From Methanospirillum lacunae (lineage in GTDB: Archaea > Halobacteriota > Methanomicrobia > Methanomicrobiales > Methanospirillaceae), in NCBI RefSeq assembly GCF_046195335.1, contig NZ_CP176093.1: a stretch of 64,000 nucleotides of DNA; one strand, written 5' to 3'. The position numbers and the translations under genes were made by a program. This document shows, in pieces, positions 7,730 to 16,771 of this stretch (position 1 is its first letter; each line of letters starts with the position of its first letter). Below the pieces are notes generated by a model, which was not told the origin of the DNA, did no database searches, and saw only the letters and a program-made list of their open reading frames with translations.

Positions 7730-8743
7730 TTAGAGGATGATCTCAATATCTAACTTTTCTGCCAGTTCCTTATACCGGTTTCTGATCGTAACTTCTGTTA
7801 CGCCTGCTACCTCAGCAACCTCACGCTGGGTCCGGCGTTCACCGCCAAGAATGGAAGATATGTATATTGCTGCGGCTGCGACGCCAGTCGGTCCGCGCCC
7901 GGATGTGAGTTCACGCTCTCCGGCCTGTCTGAGGATTTCTACAGCCCTGCTCTGAACCTCTCCTTTCAACTGGAGACCTGAACAGAACCTTGGCACGTAG
8001 TCGATTGGTGAGGTTGGGAGGAGTTTAAGCCCGAGTTCACGTGAGATGAATCTGTATGTTCTTCCGATCTCTTTTCGGGATACACGTGACACCTCTGCAA
8101 TCTCATCAAGGGTTCGTGGAACACTGCATTGCCTGCAAGCTGCGTAGAGGGCTGCTGCTGCGACACCCTCAATACTTCTTCCCCTGATCAGATTCTTGTC
8201 AACTGCATCTCGGTATACCACTGCAGCAGTCTCACGAACGTTACGTGGAAGACCAAGGGCAGAGGCCATACGGTCCAGTTCAGAGAGTGCAAATGCAAGG
8301 TTACGCTCTGTTGCGTTGCTGACCCTGATTCTCCGCTGCCACTTTCTGAGACGGTACAGTTGTGCACGGTTCTTGGATGAGATAGCACGACCGTAACTGT
8401 CACGGTTACGCCAGTCAATCATAGTCGAGAGACCCTTGTCGTGGATTGTAAAGGTCATCGGAGCACCGACACGGGACCTCTTCATACGCTGGTCATGATC
8501 GAATGCACGCCATTCAGGGCCACGATCAATGAACTCAGCATCAAGGACGAGACCGCACTGCTGACACACAAGTTCTGCACGCTCGTAATCGTGAACCAGT
8601 TGCCTGCTTCCACACTCAGGACATTGCGTCTCGGTCTGGTTCTCGACCCTCTTCTGTTTCTCGGCAACCTTTCCGACGAGACGGTTTTTCAGAGCTTCCC
8701 TCTCTTTCTGAAGCGTCCGGAGTTTTTCTATCTCTTCTGACAT
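7730..8743 (-). CDS. tfb: Transcription initiation factor IIB (TFB)
   Basis: Binds the TATA-TBP complex and BRE element and recruits archaeal RNA polymerase. At 337 residues it has an N-terminal zinc ribbon (CPECGS and CQQCGL, about residues 41-62), the B-reader region (DRGPEWRAFD) and two cyclin-like repeats in the C-terminal core (about 140-330). The N-terminal ~35 residues are a charged extension (EKLRTLQKEREALKNRL) longer than in most TFBs and likely helical. It is followed by gar1 upstream on the same strand (15-base gap), a gene pair that is conserved in many Euryarchaeota. Confidence 0.97.
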   Translation of the reverse strand: MSEEIEKLRTLQKEREALKNRLVGKVAEKQKRVENQTETQCPECGSRQLVHDYERAELVCQQCGLVLDAEFIDRGPEWRAFDHDQRMKRSRVGAPMTFTIHDKGLSTMIDWRNRDSYGRAISSKNRAQLYRLRKWQRRIRVSNATERNLAFALSELDRMASALGLPRNVRETAAVVYRDAVDKNLIRGRSIEGVAAAALYAACRQCSVPRTLDEIAEVSRVSRKEIGRTYRFISRELGLKLLPTSPIDYVPRFCSGLQLKGEVQSRAVEILRQAGERELTSGRGPTGVAAAAIYISSILGGERRTQREVAEVAGVTEVTIRNRYKELAEKLDIEIIL

Positions 8744-8758
8744 CTCTCTCTCCTGATT

Positions 8759-8998
8759 TTATTTTATAAACACTTTCTCACCGATCAGCTTCTCCCGATC
8801 CTGAATGGTACAGAGAACAGCTGCATACGGGGATGATATATTTCCGAATATCTCTACGAGTTTTCCAACCGGCTTCCACCGTTTGTCCAGTACATGACTG
8901 TACAGACGGGGAAGTTTGGCAGCATCACACTCGACGATGAGCATATGGCTCCCTGAACTACATTTTACCCGACCAATCGCGCGAACCACATGCATCAC
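8759..8998 (-). CDS. Gar1-like H/ACA ribonucleoprotein subunit
   Basis: A 79-residue protein of the archaeal Gar1 family, a small beta-barrel that binds the pseudouridine synthase Cbf5 in H/ACA guide RNPs. The pattern G+VK near the start, YSHVLDKRWKPVGKLVEIFGNISSP split over residues 33-57 (hallmark G-x-[IV]-x-[DE]-[IV]-[FI]-G) and a C-terminal VFI support this. The start could be the first or second methionine. It sits directly upstream of TFB in the same direction, the usual archaeal arrangement. Confidence 0.88.
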   Translation of the reverse strand: MMHVVRAIGRVKCSSGSHMLIVECDAAKLPRLYSHVLDKRWKPVGKLVEIFGNISSPYAAVLCTIQDREKLIGEKVFIK

Positions 8999-9099
8999 CT
9001 GAAAAAATTAATCCCCCCACCGGAGATTGACTAAGCAACGTATATATGTGCGGTTGGCCCGTATTTATACTTTAGGTGAATGTTTAAAAAAGAGTGCTA

Positions 9100-9741
9100 T
9101 CAGCGGTAAAACCGGTTTGTTTTTAAGGTCAGTATCTCTTCAGCACGCCCTGATGGGACACCTGCTCCCCTGATCACAAGTTCCCTGGTATGATCATTCA
9201 TAAGATCGCCGGGTGCATGAGCGTCAGAATCCACAACCAGATTGCATCCAGTCTCACTGGCGACTAAGGCTACATGTCCATTGGTCCGGTTGTGTCCTCC
9301 CCGTGCTGTTATCTCAAGGAAGATCTCTCTCTCAGAAGCCTCCTGAGCCTCTTCTCTCGTAATGAGCCCGGGATGAGCAAGGACATCAACATACTCACAG
9401 GTACAGGCCTGCATATTTGTTCCGGGTGCTACTGGTTCAACCACGGTTTCACCATGAACAACAACGATATCAGCACCTTCATCTTTTGCCAGCTTTGCAA
9501 GGCGGTGAATCTCAATCGGGGGAACATGGGTTATTTCCACGCCGGTCAGAAGCCTGATCCCATACTCCTCGGCAGAGCTTCTGACCCTTTCGATGGCAGC
9601 AATAATATGGCTGATATTGCTCATGTCCGCATGATCGGTTATACCAACAGTGTCGTAGCCTAGAACTGACATTCTCCTGATGAGTTCGCAGGGAAGGAGT
9701 TCACCATCTGAGAGGATGGTATGGGTATGTAGATCGTACAT
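9100..9741 (-). CDS. PHP-domain phosphoesterase (histidinol-phosphatase-like)
   Basis: A 213-residue single PHP domain. Metal-binding motifs are DLHTHTILSDG at the N-terminus, GITDHADMSN (about residues 33-42), HGETVVEP (near 95), DVLAHPGLI (near 118) and DSDAHAPGD (near 180), which gives the usual trinuclear site. The protein is as short as stand-alone archaeal PHP proteins annotated as histidinol phosphatase or tRNA-processing relatives; the substrate is not decidable. It abuts SRP19 with no gap between stop and start, so the two are co-transcribed. Confidence 0.88.
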   Translation of the reverse strand: MYDLHTHTILSDGELLPCELIRRMSVLGYDTVGITDHADMSNISHIIAAIERVRSSAEEYGIRLLTGVEITHVPPIEIHRLAKLAKDEGADIVVVHGETVVEPVAPGTNMQACTCEYVDVLAHPGLITREEAQEASEREIFLEITARGGHNRTNGHVALVASETGCNLVVDSDAHAPGDLMNDHTRELVIRGAGVPSGRAEEILTLKTNRFYR

Positions 9742-10035
9742 CTATTTTCTGGGTGGAGTTTTTGGTGATATTTTTTTGAGTTCTGATGCTACTTTAGAGA
9801 GCAGTTCTGTTTTTGGGCCTTCACACTCAGCTATGACCCTTCCTTCATGTTTCCACCACCAGGATGGATGAGATTTCTTCTCTCTGCGGTACTTCACTCC
9901 GCATGACGCTAGTGCTCTTTCAATATCCGGGGTTGCAGGTGCAAAAACTGCCTGCTCCTTGGGAACCCTGCGCCCCTCTTTGCGCATGAGTTTAGCGTCA
10001 AAATAGCAGGGATAAAGTATTAGTCCCTTCTCCAT
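9742..10035 (-). CDS. srp19: Signal recognition particle 19 kDa protein
   Basis: Binds helices 6 and 8 of 7S RNA and promotes SRP54 binding, so it acts in co-translational targeting to the membrane. The family motif begins near LILYPCYFDAKLMRKEGRRVP (here split: LYPCYFD, then GRRVPKE) and KSHPSWWWKHEGRV gives the basic C-terminal part. An upstream methionine exists at 10068, but the family starts a few residues before the YPCYFD motif, so I place the start at 10035 (97 residues). The gene abuts the PHP gene. Confidence 0.9.
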   Translation of the reverse strand: MEKGLILYPCYFDAKLMRKEGRRVPKEQAVFAPATPDIERALASCGVKYRREKKSHPSWWWKHEGRVIAECEGPKTELLSKVASELKKISPKTPPRK

Positions 10036-10090
10036 TCTTAACGATCTTTGAACTGAACCTATAAACAACCAGCGGGCAAGACCTAACTGT

Positions 10091-10738
10091 ATGCATCATA
10101 TCGACGTCTCGATTGAGAAGGATATCTTCTCATCCAACCGGCGGATTGCAGATGAGAATGCCGCTCATCTGAAAAAGCACAAGGTCAGGGCGTTTGATCT
10201 ACTTGGCGGGATTGGATCAGGAAAGACTGCTCTTATTGAGCAACTGGTCCCCCGTCTTGCAAATAAAAACCTGAAAGCGGCTGCAATAGCCGGAGATGTA
10301 TACGGAGATGATGATTTCCGCAGGATCACTTCTCTTGGGATCCCTGCTGAAAATGTAAATACCGGGAAAGAATGCCATCTTGATGCTCATATGGTGGAAC
10401 ATGCCCTGCACCACCTGCCTCTTGATGCGGTTGATATCCTCTTTGTGGAGAATGTCGGAAACATGGTCTGTCCCACAGACTTTGAACTTGGTGCTGAAAA
10501 ACGGATAGTCGTGGTTTCATCAACCGAAGGCGATGATGTGGTTAACAAGCATCCGATGATGTTTCGTGGTTGCACAATAGGGGTTTTGAACAAGGTAGAT
10601 CTGGCTGAAGCAGTTGGTGCTGATCTTGAACGTATGGAACGCGATATGCACCGGTATAATCCGTCAATGAAGGTTTTCAGAACTAATATGAAGACTGGTG
10701 ATGGAGTAGATGCCCTCCTTGATGAAATCCTCTCATAA
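10091..10738 (+). CDS. hypB: Hydrogenase nickel incorporation GTPase HypB
   Basis: GTPase that delivers nickel to [NiFe]-hydrogenase precursors. At 215 residues it has the P-loop LLGGIGSGKTALIEQL (about residues 37-52), the metal-linked GKECHLDAHM segment (about 94-103, with the conserved Cys and His) and NKVDLAEAVG (G4). The histidine-rich N-terminal tail of some bacterial HypB proteins is absent except for the short HH start. It stands alone here; hypF lies 26 kb away. It is divergent from the SRP19 gene. Confidence 0.95.
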   Translation: MHHIDVSIEKDIFSSNRRIADENAAHLKKHKVRAFDLLGGIGSGKTALIEQLVPRLANKNLKAAAIAGDVYGDDDFRRITSLGIPAENVNTGKECHLDAHMVEHALHHLPLDAVDILFVENVGNMVCPTDFELGAEKRIVVVSSTEGDDVVNKHPMMFRGCTIGVLNKVDLAEAVGADLERMERDMHRYNPSMKVFRTNMKTGDGVDALLDEILS

Positions 10739-10839
10739 AAGGGACTATATACCTGCGCGGGTGATAGATATAGGACTCTGTGGCGTAAGAAGGACTCCCA
10801 CAACCAAAACAGCGTCACCAATATCAGAGGGAAGATAAC

Positions 10840-11217
10840 ATGCAATGGCAAGGAAGATCGGTTCGTAAATCTACTGGTGGAAGATATCATCCGGCGTGCG
10901 GAAAGAGACGCAGGGAGATTGGGTCAGCACCGACAGAAACTCACGTCGGTGCAGAGAAGCGCAAGGTAAGCCGGACTTTTGGAGGAAACCAGAAGATCCG
11001 TGCACTTCGTGCAGAGTTTGCTGCAGTCAGCAACCCGAAGACTGGAGAGACCAAGAAGGTCAAGATCGATAATGTTGAAAAGAACACTGCCAACCCGAAC
11101 TATGTACGACGAAACCTTCTGACTAAGGGTGCAATCATCAGTACCAGTGCAGGAAAGGCACGTATTGTCAGCCGTCCGGGACAGCACGGCGTAATCAACG
11201 CTGTTCTGATCGAATAA
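10840..11217 (+). CDS. rps8e: 30S ribosomal protein S8e
   Basis: A 125-residue archaeal/eukaryotic-type ribosomal protein. It is recognisable from MQWQGRSVRKSTGGRY at the start, the basic KRRREIG, NPKTGETKKVKI and the C-terminal RPGQHGVINAVLI. TATA-like sequence (ACTATATACC) lies at 10743-10752 and a GAGGG site precedes the ATG. It appears to be monocistronic. Confidence 0.97.
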   Translation: MQWQGRSVRKSTGGRYHPACGKRRREIGSAPTETHVGAEKRKVSRTFGGNQKIRALRAEFAAVSNPKTGETKKVKIDNVEKNTANPNYVRRNLLTKGAIISTSAGKARIVSRPGQHGVINAVLIE

Positions 11218-11455
11218 TCTTTTTTTGAGTTGTCAGTTTTGGTCCTGGTTTTTCTAATCAGGGATTCTGAAAGAGCGACAATTAAAGTGCAAGGCACTAT
11301 ATTTGCGATAATCGAAGTGAAACGGAGATTGTGTTTCAAGACCTGCCACCCATAGTACTGAGTAATTACAATCTCAATTGTTCAAATGTGCATCATGCTA
11401 TTAAGGCTACAAGAGAACCTGTGCAGTAATATCAGGGGATAATTCAGGGATCCAG

Positions 11456-11920
11456 ATGACGCTTAAAACAACACTTGCCGCGCCATTCTATCACAGCCGT
11501 GCAGAAAAACTTGGCAGAAGTGAATTGATCTACTATTACTCCTTCGATCGAAGATGGATGGACCGGGATCAGGTTGATCTGCTACTCAGACGAGGGCTCG
11601 ATCAGGGCCTTATCAGAACAGACGGTGAATTTTTCTATCTTCTCTTCGATCCTGCAGAAGTACAGATCCCAATTGGATACAAACCGTCATCTGCGATTTT
11701 TGAAGTTGCGGATCCTGTCTCCCAGCTAATGGATCGGATTGTTTCAAGCAGTGGGATGAGTCAGGAGGAGGTTGCGAGCCGTATGAATGAGCTGATCAGG
11801 GATCGGTTTGACGGAAAGCTAAGACCCGGAGCTGCACTGGTAATTCTTGCCAAAGAGTTTGAGACACCTTATGCTGATCTTGTCCCAGTGTTAAGATCAG
11901 ATCTGATGAAAAAAGAATAA
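11456..11920 (+). CDS. DUF2240 family protein
   Basis: A 154-residue conserved archaeal protein. The central helical segment (MDRDQVDLLLRRGLDQGLI) and the C-terminal MSQEEVASRMNELI followed by LRPGAALVILAKEFETP fit the DUF2240 family, which is limited to Euryarchaeota and has no assigned function. The N-terminal half looks like a winged-helix or replication/transcription-linked helical fold; that is inference. It is convergent with S6e, with only four bases between the two stop codons. A TATA-like ACTATATTTG lies at 11297-11306 in the 238-base upstream spacer. Confidence 0.8.
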   Translation: MTLKTTLAAPFYHSRAEKLGRSELIYYYSFDRRWMDRDQVDLLLRRGLDQGLIRTDGEFFYLLFDPAEVQIPIGYKPSSAIFEVADPVSQLMDRIVSSSGMSQEEVASRMNELIRDRFDGKLRPGAALVILAKEFETPYADLVPVLRSDLMKKE

Positions 11921-11924
11921 AGTA

Positions 11925-12332
11925 TTAGTTCCCACCCTCGGCAGGTGCCTCTGCCGGGGCGAAGTAAGATGCAAGTGGCTTGGAACCTTCTTTTGCCACA
12001 ACCGCGTTTATCTGGACAAAGTCTGCGGTGATCTCTGATCCACGGACCATCTTCCTGCGACGCTCACCCTCGAGTTTTGGGTGGAATCCAACACCGCCAC
12101 TTACCAGGACACGGCGTCTTCCTGCGATTGGAAGGCTCTTTCTGGCAGGTGTGCCGTTACGGTCTGATGCACCGGTGACACGGATCTTGTATCCTTCAAA
12201 TCCAAGTGCTGTTCCATCGATCTCTTCACCGATACGCTTTCCCATGAAGGACCCGGCCGCACCACCGGTTGCATCGATGTTGTATGCTTTACCTGTTGCC
12301 GGGTCAGAGAGTACTACTTTAAAGTCAACCAT
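11925..12332 (-). CDS. rps6e: 30S ribosomal protein S6e
   Basis: A 135-residue S6e protein. It starts MVDFKVVLSDPATGKAYNI and has the family stretch GKRIGEEIDGTALGFEGYKIRVTGASDR, shown here in parts (GKRIGEE, GYKIRVTGASD), then RRRVLVSGGVGFHP. The C-terminal ALAPAEAP-type tail is alanine/proline-rich. It lacks the long phosphorylated tail of eukaryotic S6. A 7-bp inverted repeat lies between its likely TATA box and start codon (12369-12385). Confidence 0.97.
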   Translation of the reverse strand: MVDFKVVLSDPATGKAYNIDATGGAAGSFMGKRIGEEIDGTALGFEGYKIRVTGASDRNGTPARKSLPIAGRRRVLVSGGVGFHPKLEGERRRKMVRGSEITADFVQINAVVAKEGSKPLASYFAPAEAPAEGGN

Positions 12333-12368
12333 ATTATCAGTATTTTTTGTTTAGTCAGCAGCTGTCAG

Positions 12369-12385
12369 AGTCTCTGAAAGAGACT
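12369..12385 (-). promoter_or_regulatory. Perfect 7-bp inverted repeat upstream of S6e
   Basis: AGTCTCT (12369-12375), spacer GAA, AGAGACT (12379-12385). On the S6e strand a TATA-like GATATAGT overlaps its upstream edge (about 12383-12390) and the S6e start is 37 bases downstream of the repeat. It could be an operator or, if transcribed, a small leader hairpin. No regulator is identified. Confidence 0.35.
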
Positions 12386-12467
12386 ATATCATTGGCACGT
12401 GTAAATTTCCCATCACTCAGCTGAGCCGAGCAGTCTCCGTATATATCTGCAGACGATCTTTATAAGT

Positions 12468-14282
12468 CTACTTTCCCCAGAATGGATTCTCTTTCCGGTA
12501 AAGCCTGGTGAACTCATCAAGAACTTCTCTGGCATCGATCGTAAGGTGCGACATCATTTCGGCTTCAAGCACTTTTACATGCCGTTCAGGAATATTGATG
12601 AGTAACTCATCGTTGACATCAAACTGTCTACCCACAGTTGCTCCGTCTATCGAGATTGCAACCTCATCTCCTGCCTTTGCCTCCTGGATATTTTCTTTAC
12701 GGAGCTGGATAGTTTTAAGCTGACCAACCTTTTTTCCATCCTTTCGGATAAGATTAACGCCGTTTCTGAGTTTGCCTGAAAGGATTCTGACTCCAACAAC
12801 TGCCGGATTGTTTTGTCTGAACACGCAGTCAGGAAGTACAACCATCTTTGCCGGAAAGATGATCTGCTCAAAACGTTTCTGATCCAGGTGACGTTTCATA
12901 TCGTCACGCCACTCTAGGAATGACTCAAGCACATGGTAGATGACATTGCCTTTGAACAATTCGACCATCTCCGCATAGATCGGTTCGTTCAGAAGGTCCT
13001 GGGCATCGGGAAGGACTTGAGTATTGAATGCGATGATTGAACGATAATAAGGTGTTTTTATCGTTTCGGCCTCGATTACGTCATGTCGTGTGACCGGTCC
13101 GACCTCTGCCCTCATCACCGGGATCTCCGCTGTAGTAAGCTCTTTACAGAGTGCTTCGAGTGCACCGATGGTGTCTGCCTTGATAATAAGGCCTTCAGGA
13201 GAGAGTGTTACGTTGATCTCTGTCATCTCTCTCTCGATGCTCTCTCTTACCTCGTTCTCATTGCCATCAATGACCTTGACTGGAGATCCGGCGATGACCT
13301 GATCAAGACCTGGTGCGCTCACTTTAACACCGGCTGCTGCAGCAACGGACTTGGCACGGGAAAAACGGTCTTCGATAAGGATCTCTTTAAGCGGTCGTGG
13401 CTGAAGGAGTGACCTGACTTTGGTTGTGATCACCCCGGTACTTGATGCAACTGCTATCTCATCACCCACAGATATGGTTCCGTCAAAGAGGATCACGTCT
13501 ATCGTTGCCCCGAGTCCTTTCTCCTCTTTTACTTCAAGCACAGTTCCTGATCCAGGTCCATCCACGGCCAGAGTGAGTGACTCCTCCATGTATCGCTGTG
13601 CAAGCCCGATAAGCACCATCAGCAGATCTGCAATCCCTTCGCCTGTATGCGCGCTAACCGGGACTATCGCAAGAGTCCGTGCAAAATCGTCTACCCGGTC
13701 AAACCGTTCTGACGAAAATCCGTGTTCTGCCAGGGAGCCCACAATCTCATAGGTCTTCTTCTCTACAAGATCGATAACTCTCTGGTTTTGTTTGGCGAAA
13801 CTAGAGAGAAATGTCTCGCTTGGAAATGACCGCCATCCTGATATCCGGTCAACCTTTGTGGCAGCCATCACAAACGGAGTTTTGCATCCTCTAAGGATCT
13901 GCAGAGCTTCAATAGTCTGCGGCTTGAATCCATCAGTTATGTCAACCACGACAATTGCCAAGTCTGCAAGAGCTCCTCCCCGTGCCCGAAGTGTGGTAAA
14001 TGAGTGATGTCCTGGCGTATCGATGAAGAGAAGACCCGGGATGTTGAACTTCAGGTTCTTATTTACTCCTCCCATTGCTAGAATTGTCTCGATCGGAACA
14101 ACGGTTGCCCCGATATGCTGGGTGATTGCGCCAGCTTCGCCTGATACTACTGATGAACCCCGGATCCTGTCAAGGAGTGAGGTCTTCCCATGGTCTACGT
14201 GACCTAACACACAGACAATTGGGGTACGGATCTTTGGATTATCACTACTACTCTGACTCTTTTTATCAGACTTCTTTGCCAT
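12468..14282 (-). CDS. infB: Translation initiation factor aIF5B (IF2-like GTPase)
   Basis: GTPase that promotes subunit joining and initiator tRNA placement. At 604 residues it matches the compact archaeal form. The G1 motif is GHVDHGKTSL (about residues 27-36), G2/G3 include TQHIGAT and DTPGHHSFT, and G4 is AATKVD. The usual domain II, III and IV follow, with VGVRILSG and a C-terminal helix ending in FTRLYRKENPFW. The N-terminus is a short lysine/serine-rich tail. The leader upstream of the ATG holds a TTCTGG/CCAGAA hairpin and a GGGGGTG Shine-Dalgarno that can pair with a GGCCC just before it, so start-site access may be modulated; that is inference. Confidence 0.97.
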   Translation of the reverse strand: MAKKSDKKSQSSSDNPKIRTPIVCVLGHVDHGKTSLLDRIRGSSVVSGEAGAITQHIGATVVPIETILAMGGVNKNLKFNIPGLLFIDTPGHHSFTTLRARGGALADLAIVVVDITDGFKPQTIEALQILRGCKTPFVMAATKVDRISGWRSFPSETFLSSFAKQNQRVIDLVEKKTYEIVGSLAEHGFSSERFDRVDDFARTLAIVPVSAHTGEGIADLLMVLIGLAQRYMEESLTLAVDGPGSGTVLEVKEEKGLGATIDVILFDGTISVGDEIAVASSTGVITTKVRSLLQPRPLKEILIEDRFSRAKSVAAAAGVKVSAPGLDQVIAGSPVKVIDGNENEVRESIEREMTEINVTLSPEGLIIKADTIGALEALCKELTTAEIPVMRAEVGPVTRHDVIEAETIKTPYYRSIIAFNTQVLPDAQDLLNEPIYAEMVELFKGNVIYHVLESFLEWRDDMKRHLDQKRFEQIIFPAKMVVLPDCVFRQNNPAVVGVRILSGKLRNGVNLIRKDGKKVGQLKTIQLRKENIQEAKAGDEVAISIDGATVGRQFDVNDELLINIPERHVKVLEAEMMSHLTIDAREVLDEFTRLYRKENPFWGK

Positions 14283-14521
14283 CGCTGCACCCCCGTTCGA
14301 GGGCCCCCATCTTCTGGCACCAGAAAATTCCCAGAAGTAATATTATTCAGGTATGGTAATTGGGGGCTGAATGACTATACATGAGAGGTGCTCTCTAATA
14401 ATGATTCACAAGGGAAGAGAAGAGAGAGGAAGGATCTATTTTCTTAAGCATGGGGTATTGTCATCTTGTCAGTGATGGATAGATTCAAGTGAATAAACTG
14501 TTAACATATATGGTGCATTCT

Positions 14522-14593
14522 GCCTGGGTGGGGTAATGGTTATCCTAAGGGATTGTGGTTCCCTCGATCTGGGTTCGATTCCCGGTCCAGGCC
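14522..14593 (+). tRNA. tRNA-His (GTG)
   Basis: A 72-nt cloverleaf: acceptor GCCTGGG pairs with TCCAGGC, anticodon arm AGGGA-TTGTGGT-TCCCT gives anticodon GTG, and the T arm is CTGGG-TTCGATT-CCCGG. Discriminator C73 (14593) is the histidine identity base. The base before G1 is T, so the extra G(-1) of tRNA-His is not encoded and must be added after transcription. No CCA is encoded. AT-rich TATA-like sequence (AACATATA) lies near 14503-14510. Confidence 0.95.
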
Positions 14594-14658
14594 TACGGGT
14601 CAACGAATAACCCTCACTTTTTTGGAATTTTTGAATCCGCGTAAAAAATGGTTTCGGT

Positions 14659-15279
14659 TTATTCCTTTTCGATTCTGTATTGAGCTATGTATCCGATTGG
14701 AAATAGCAAAGCCCAGCAATACAGGGTATACACCGGTTTAATATATGAAAGGAATATTGAGAATGTAAATATGACTGGATTGATGTAATTCTCAATGATT
14801 GTATTTCTGATATAATCATAGGGAACATTTGAATCAATGAGCCGGTAATTGGTTGATGCATAGTGCCACATGATGCTGGCCAGATAACCTGGGGCTGCGT
14901 ATCCGATTGCAGCTATGATCACCGCGATCTGAATACTGCTGTGTTCATTGATAACCTTGGTGATGAAGGGCATCAACACGATGAAGAGGAGAAAGAACAT
15001 ATTCAGCCTGATAAGGATATCATCGTATCTTTTGATAAACCGGAATATCCGGTGATGTTTTGTCCAGTAGGCCCACGTTATCAGAAATGTCAGAAGGAAA
15101 TAAAGAAACTTGGGAATCTCTCCCATCAAATCCTCTGAAAACTGGAGTGAATTCATCCCGGTGAGATCAGGCACAATCAGATCAGCCGCAAGAAGTGTCA
15201 AAGAAAACGCAAAGATAGCATCGCTGATATTAATAATTCGTTCAAGACCTTTCTCCTCGTAGTATTCTGATCGTTTCAT
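14659..15279 (-). CDS. TMEM175/DUF1211-like membrane protein (possible K+ channel)
   Basis: A 206-residue protein with about six hydrophobic segments. The first contains ERIINISDAIFAFSLTLLA, which matches the RxxxFSD filter-helix signature of TMEM175, except that Phe is replaced by Ile (ISD). Prokaryotic TMEM175 proteins are tetrameric leak potassium channels with an unusual hydrophobic filter. A cluster of aromatic residues and HH (WTKHHRIFRFI) follows the third segment, as in the family. It is isolated, 3' of tRNA-His and on the opposite strand. Confidence 0.8.
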   Translation of the reverse strand: MKRSEYYEEKGLERIINISDAIFAFSLTLLAADLIVPDLTGMNSLQFSEDLMGEIPKFLYFLLTFLITWAYWTKHHRIFRFIKRYDDILIRLNMFFLLFIVLMPFITKVINEHSSIQIAVIIAAIGYAAPGYLASIMWHYASTNYRLIDSNVPYDYIRNTIIENYINPVIFTFSIFLSYIKPVYTLYCWALLFPIGYIAQYRIEKE

Positions 15280-15364
15280 ATCTGATCCCTATATAAAATA
15301 CTGAATTGATCCATTAGTGAATCCACGCGGTCTGCAATAATCCCTGCGAAATAAATCTGAAAGA

Positions 15365-16744
15365 CTATGTCAAACGTTGGTTAAACCCTGCCGCGATCCA
15401 GCCCGTGTACCCGCCGGCTACGTTCACGATATTGTGGTGTCCAGCCCGTTTTAGTATACTGCAGGCCATCCCTGCCCTGACTCCTGATCCACAGATTACA
15501 ACAACAAGGCCAGAGTCATTGATTTCACTATGTCTCGTACGGAGATCAGGCCACGGAATGTTGATAGACCCTGGGATATGATATCCAGCATACTCGACTG
15601 GTTCTCTAACATCAAGGATCAGAAGTTCAGGTTCATTATCCATAAGGGACGCAAGTTCATGGACTGATATTATCCTCACATTATCTGTTTTCAATCCTGA
15701 TTGTACCCAGTCCTGAATTCCCCCTGAGAGATACCCTGATATGGAATCAATCCCTGTCCGATGCATCATCACTACTGCATCGGCGACCTGCTCCGGGTTA
15801 TAGCCGACAAGAATCAGGTTTATGTCGGGTCTGACAATCCATCCCGCGTTCGTGGAAAAATTGACTTCAGAATCAATGTTCAGGCTCGCAGGGATATGAA
15901 ATCCCCCAAATGCATCATACCTGCGAATATCAACCACCTCAACGGCTCCTGACTCAATCATCAACCTGACTTCAGTGGCACTAAGTCCCTTAAGATCAGG
16001 TAATTCTGCAAGTAGAACCGGACCTCTCTGGTTAATTTCCGTGCATCTGTGAAAATGATCAGGAGCAGGTGGCATATCATTGGTAAGGCTTAAAACAAAG
16101 GATTCCCGGTCTGGAATAGCAAGAGCCGGGTTTGCAATCTTCTCATACCCGATGGTGCTTGTTCTTTTCGTTCCGAGAGACCGTCCACAAAATGATCCTG
16201 CAGCATGAGCAGGATAAACCTCGCAATAGTCAGGCAGTGTCATAAGTTCCTTATGCAGGCTTGTGAATAACTCTGACGCAAGTTCCTGGGACCTTCCGGG
16301 GAAGAGATCTGGTCTGCCTACATCACCGACAAAGAGGGTATCTCCACAAAATACAGCAACAGGGCTATCAGATCGACTCTGGTGAATGAGTACGTAGGAT
16401 ATATGTTCAGGTGTATGTCCCGGTGTTTCTCTCACCTCAATCCTCATATCCTCTATTGTGATGACTGATCCATGGTGTACTGGAATATGAGGGAAGAGGG
16501 CATGAGCCCGCTCAGGCATATAGATGGGAGCACCAGTCTTATCAGCAATATCCAGGTGTCCTGATATGAAATCAGCATGAAGATGTGTCTCCAAAATCCC
16601 TGTAATCTTCATCCCTTCCTGCCGGGCTGCATTCAGGTACTGATCTGGATCACGGGAGGGATCGATGATCAGGCATGAACCGGTTCCACCAATTAGGTAT
16701 GAACTATGGGAAATACCCGGGATGAAGAATTGTCTGATGATCAT
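15365..16744 (-). CDS. CstB-like MBL-fold / double rhodanese protein (persulfide dioxygenase-sulfurtransferase)
   Basis: A 459-residue fusion. Residues 1-240 are a metallo-beta-lactamase domain with ETHLHADFISGH, HTPEH and GDTLFVGDVGRPDL, the pattern of ETHE1-type persulfide dioxygenases (iron ligands His, His, Asp). Residues 255-350 are a rhodanese-like domain without an active-site cysteine (VGYNPEQ where CxxxxR is expected). Residues 360-455 are a second rhodanese with VVICGSGVRAG, so the cysteine is present. This MBL - pseudo-rhodanese - rhodanese order is that of staphylococcal CstB, which oxidises persulfides and makes thiosulfate. In a strict anaerobe the O2-dependent step is puzzling, so a role in sulfane-sulfur detoxification is likely but unproven. 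Confidence 0.85.
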   Translation of the reverse strand: MIIRQFFIPGISHSSYLIGGTGSCLIIDPSRDPDQYLNAARQEGMKITGILETHLHADFISGHLDIADKTGAPIYMPERAHALFPHIPVHHGSVITIEDMRIEVRETPGHTPEHISYVLIHQSRSDSPVAVFCGDTLFVGDVGRPDLFPGRSQELASELFTSLHKELMTLPDYCEVYPAHAAGSFCGRSLGTKRTSTIGYEKIANPALAIPDRESFVLSLTNDMPPAPDHFHRCTEINQRGPVLLAELPDLKGLSATEVRLMIESGAVEVVDIRRYDAFGGFHIPASLNIDSEVNFSTNAGWIVRPDINLILVGYNPEQVADAVVMMHRTGIDSISGYLSGGIQDWVQSGLKTDNVRIISVHELASLMDNEPELLILDVREPVEYAGYHIPGSINIPWPDLRTRHSEINDSGLVVVICGSGVRAGMACSILKRAGHHNIVNVAGGYTGWIAAGFNQRLT

Positions 16745-16771
16745 AGGGATAGGATATAGGTAAAATTGCTT

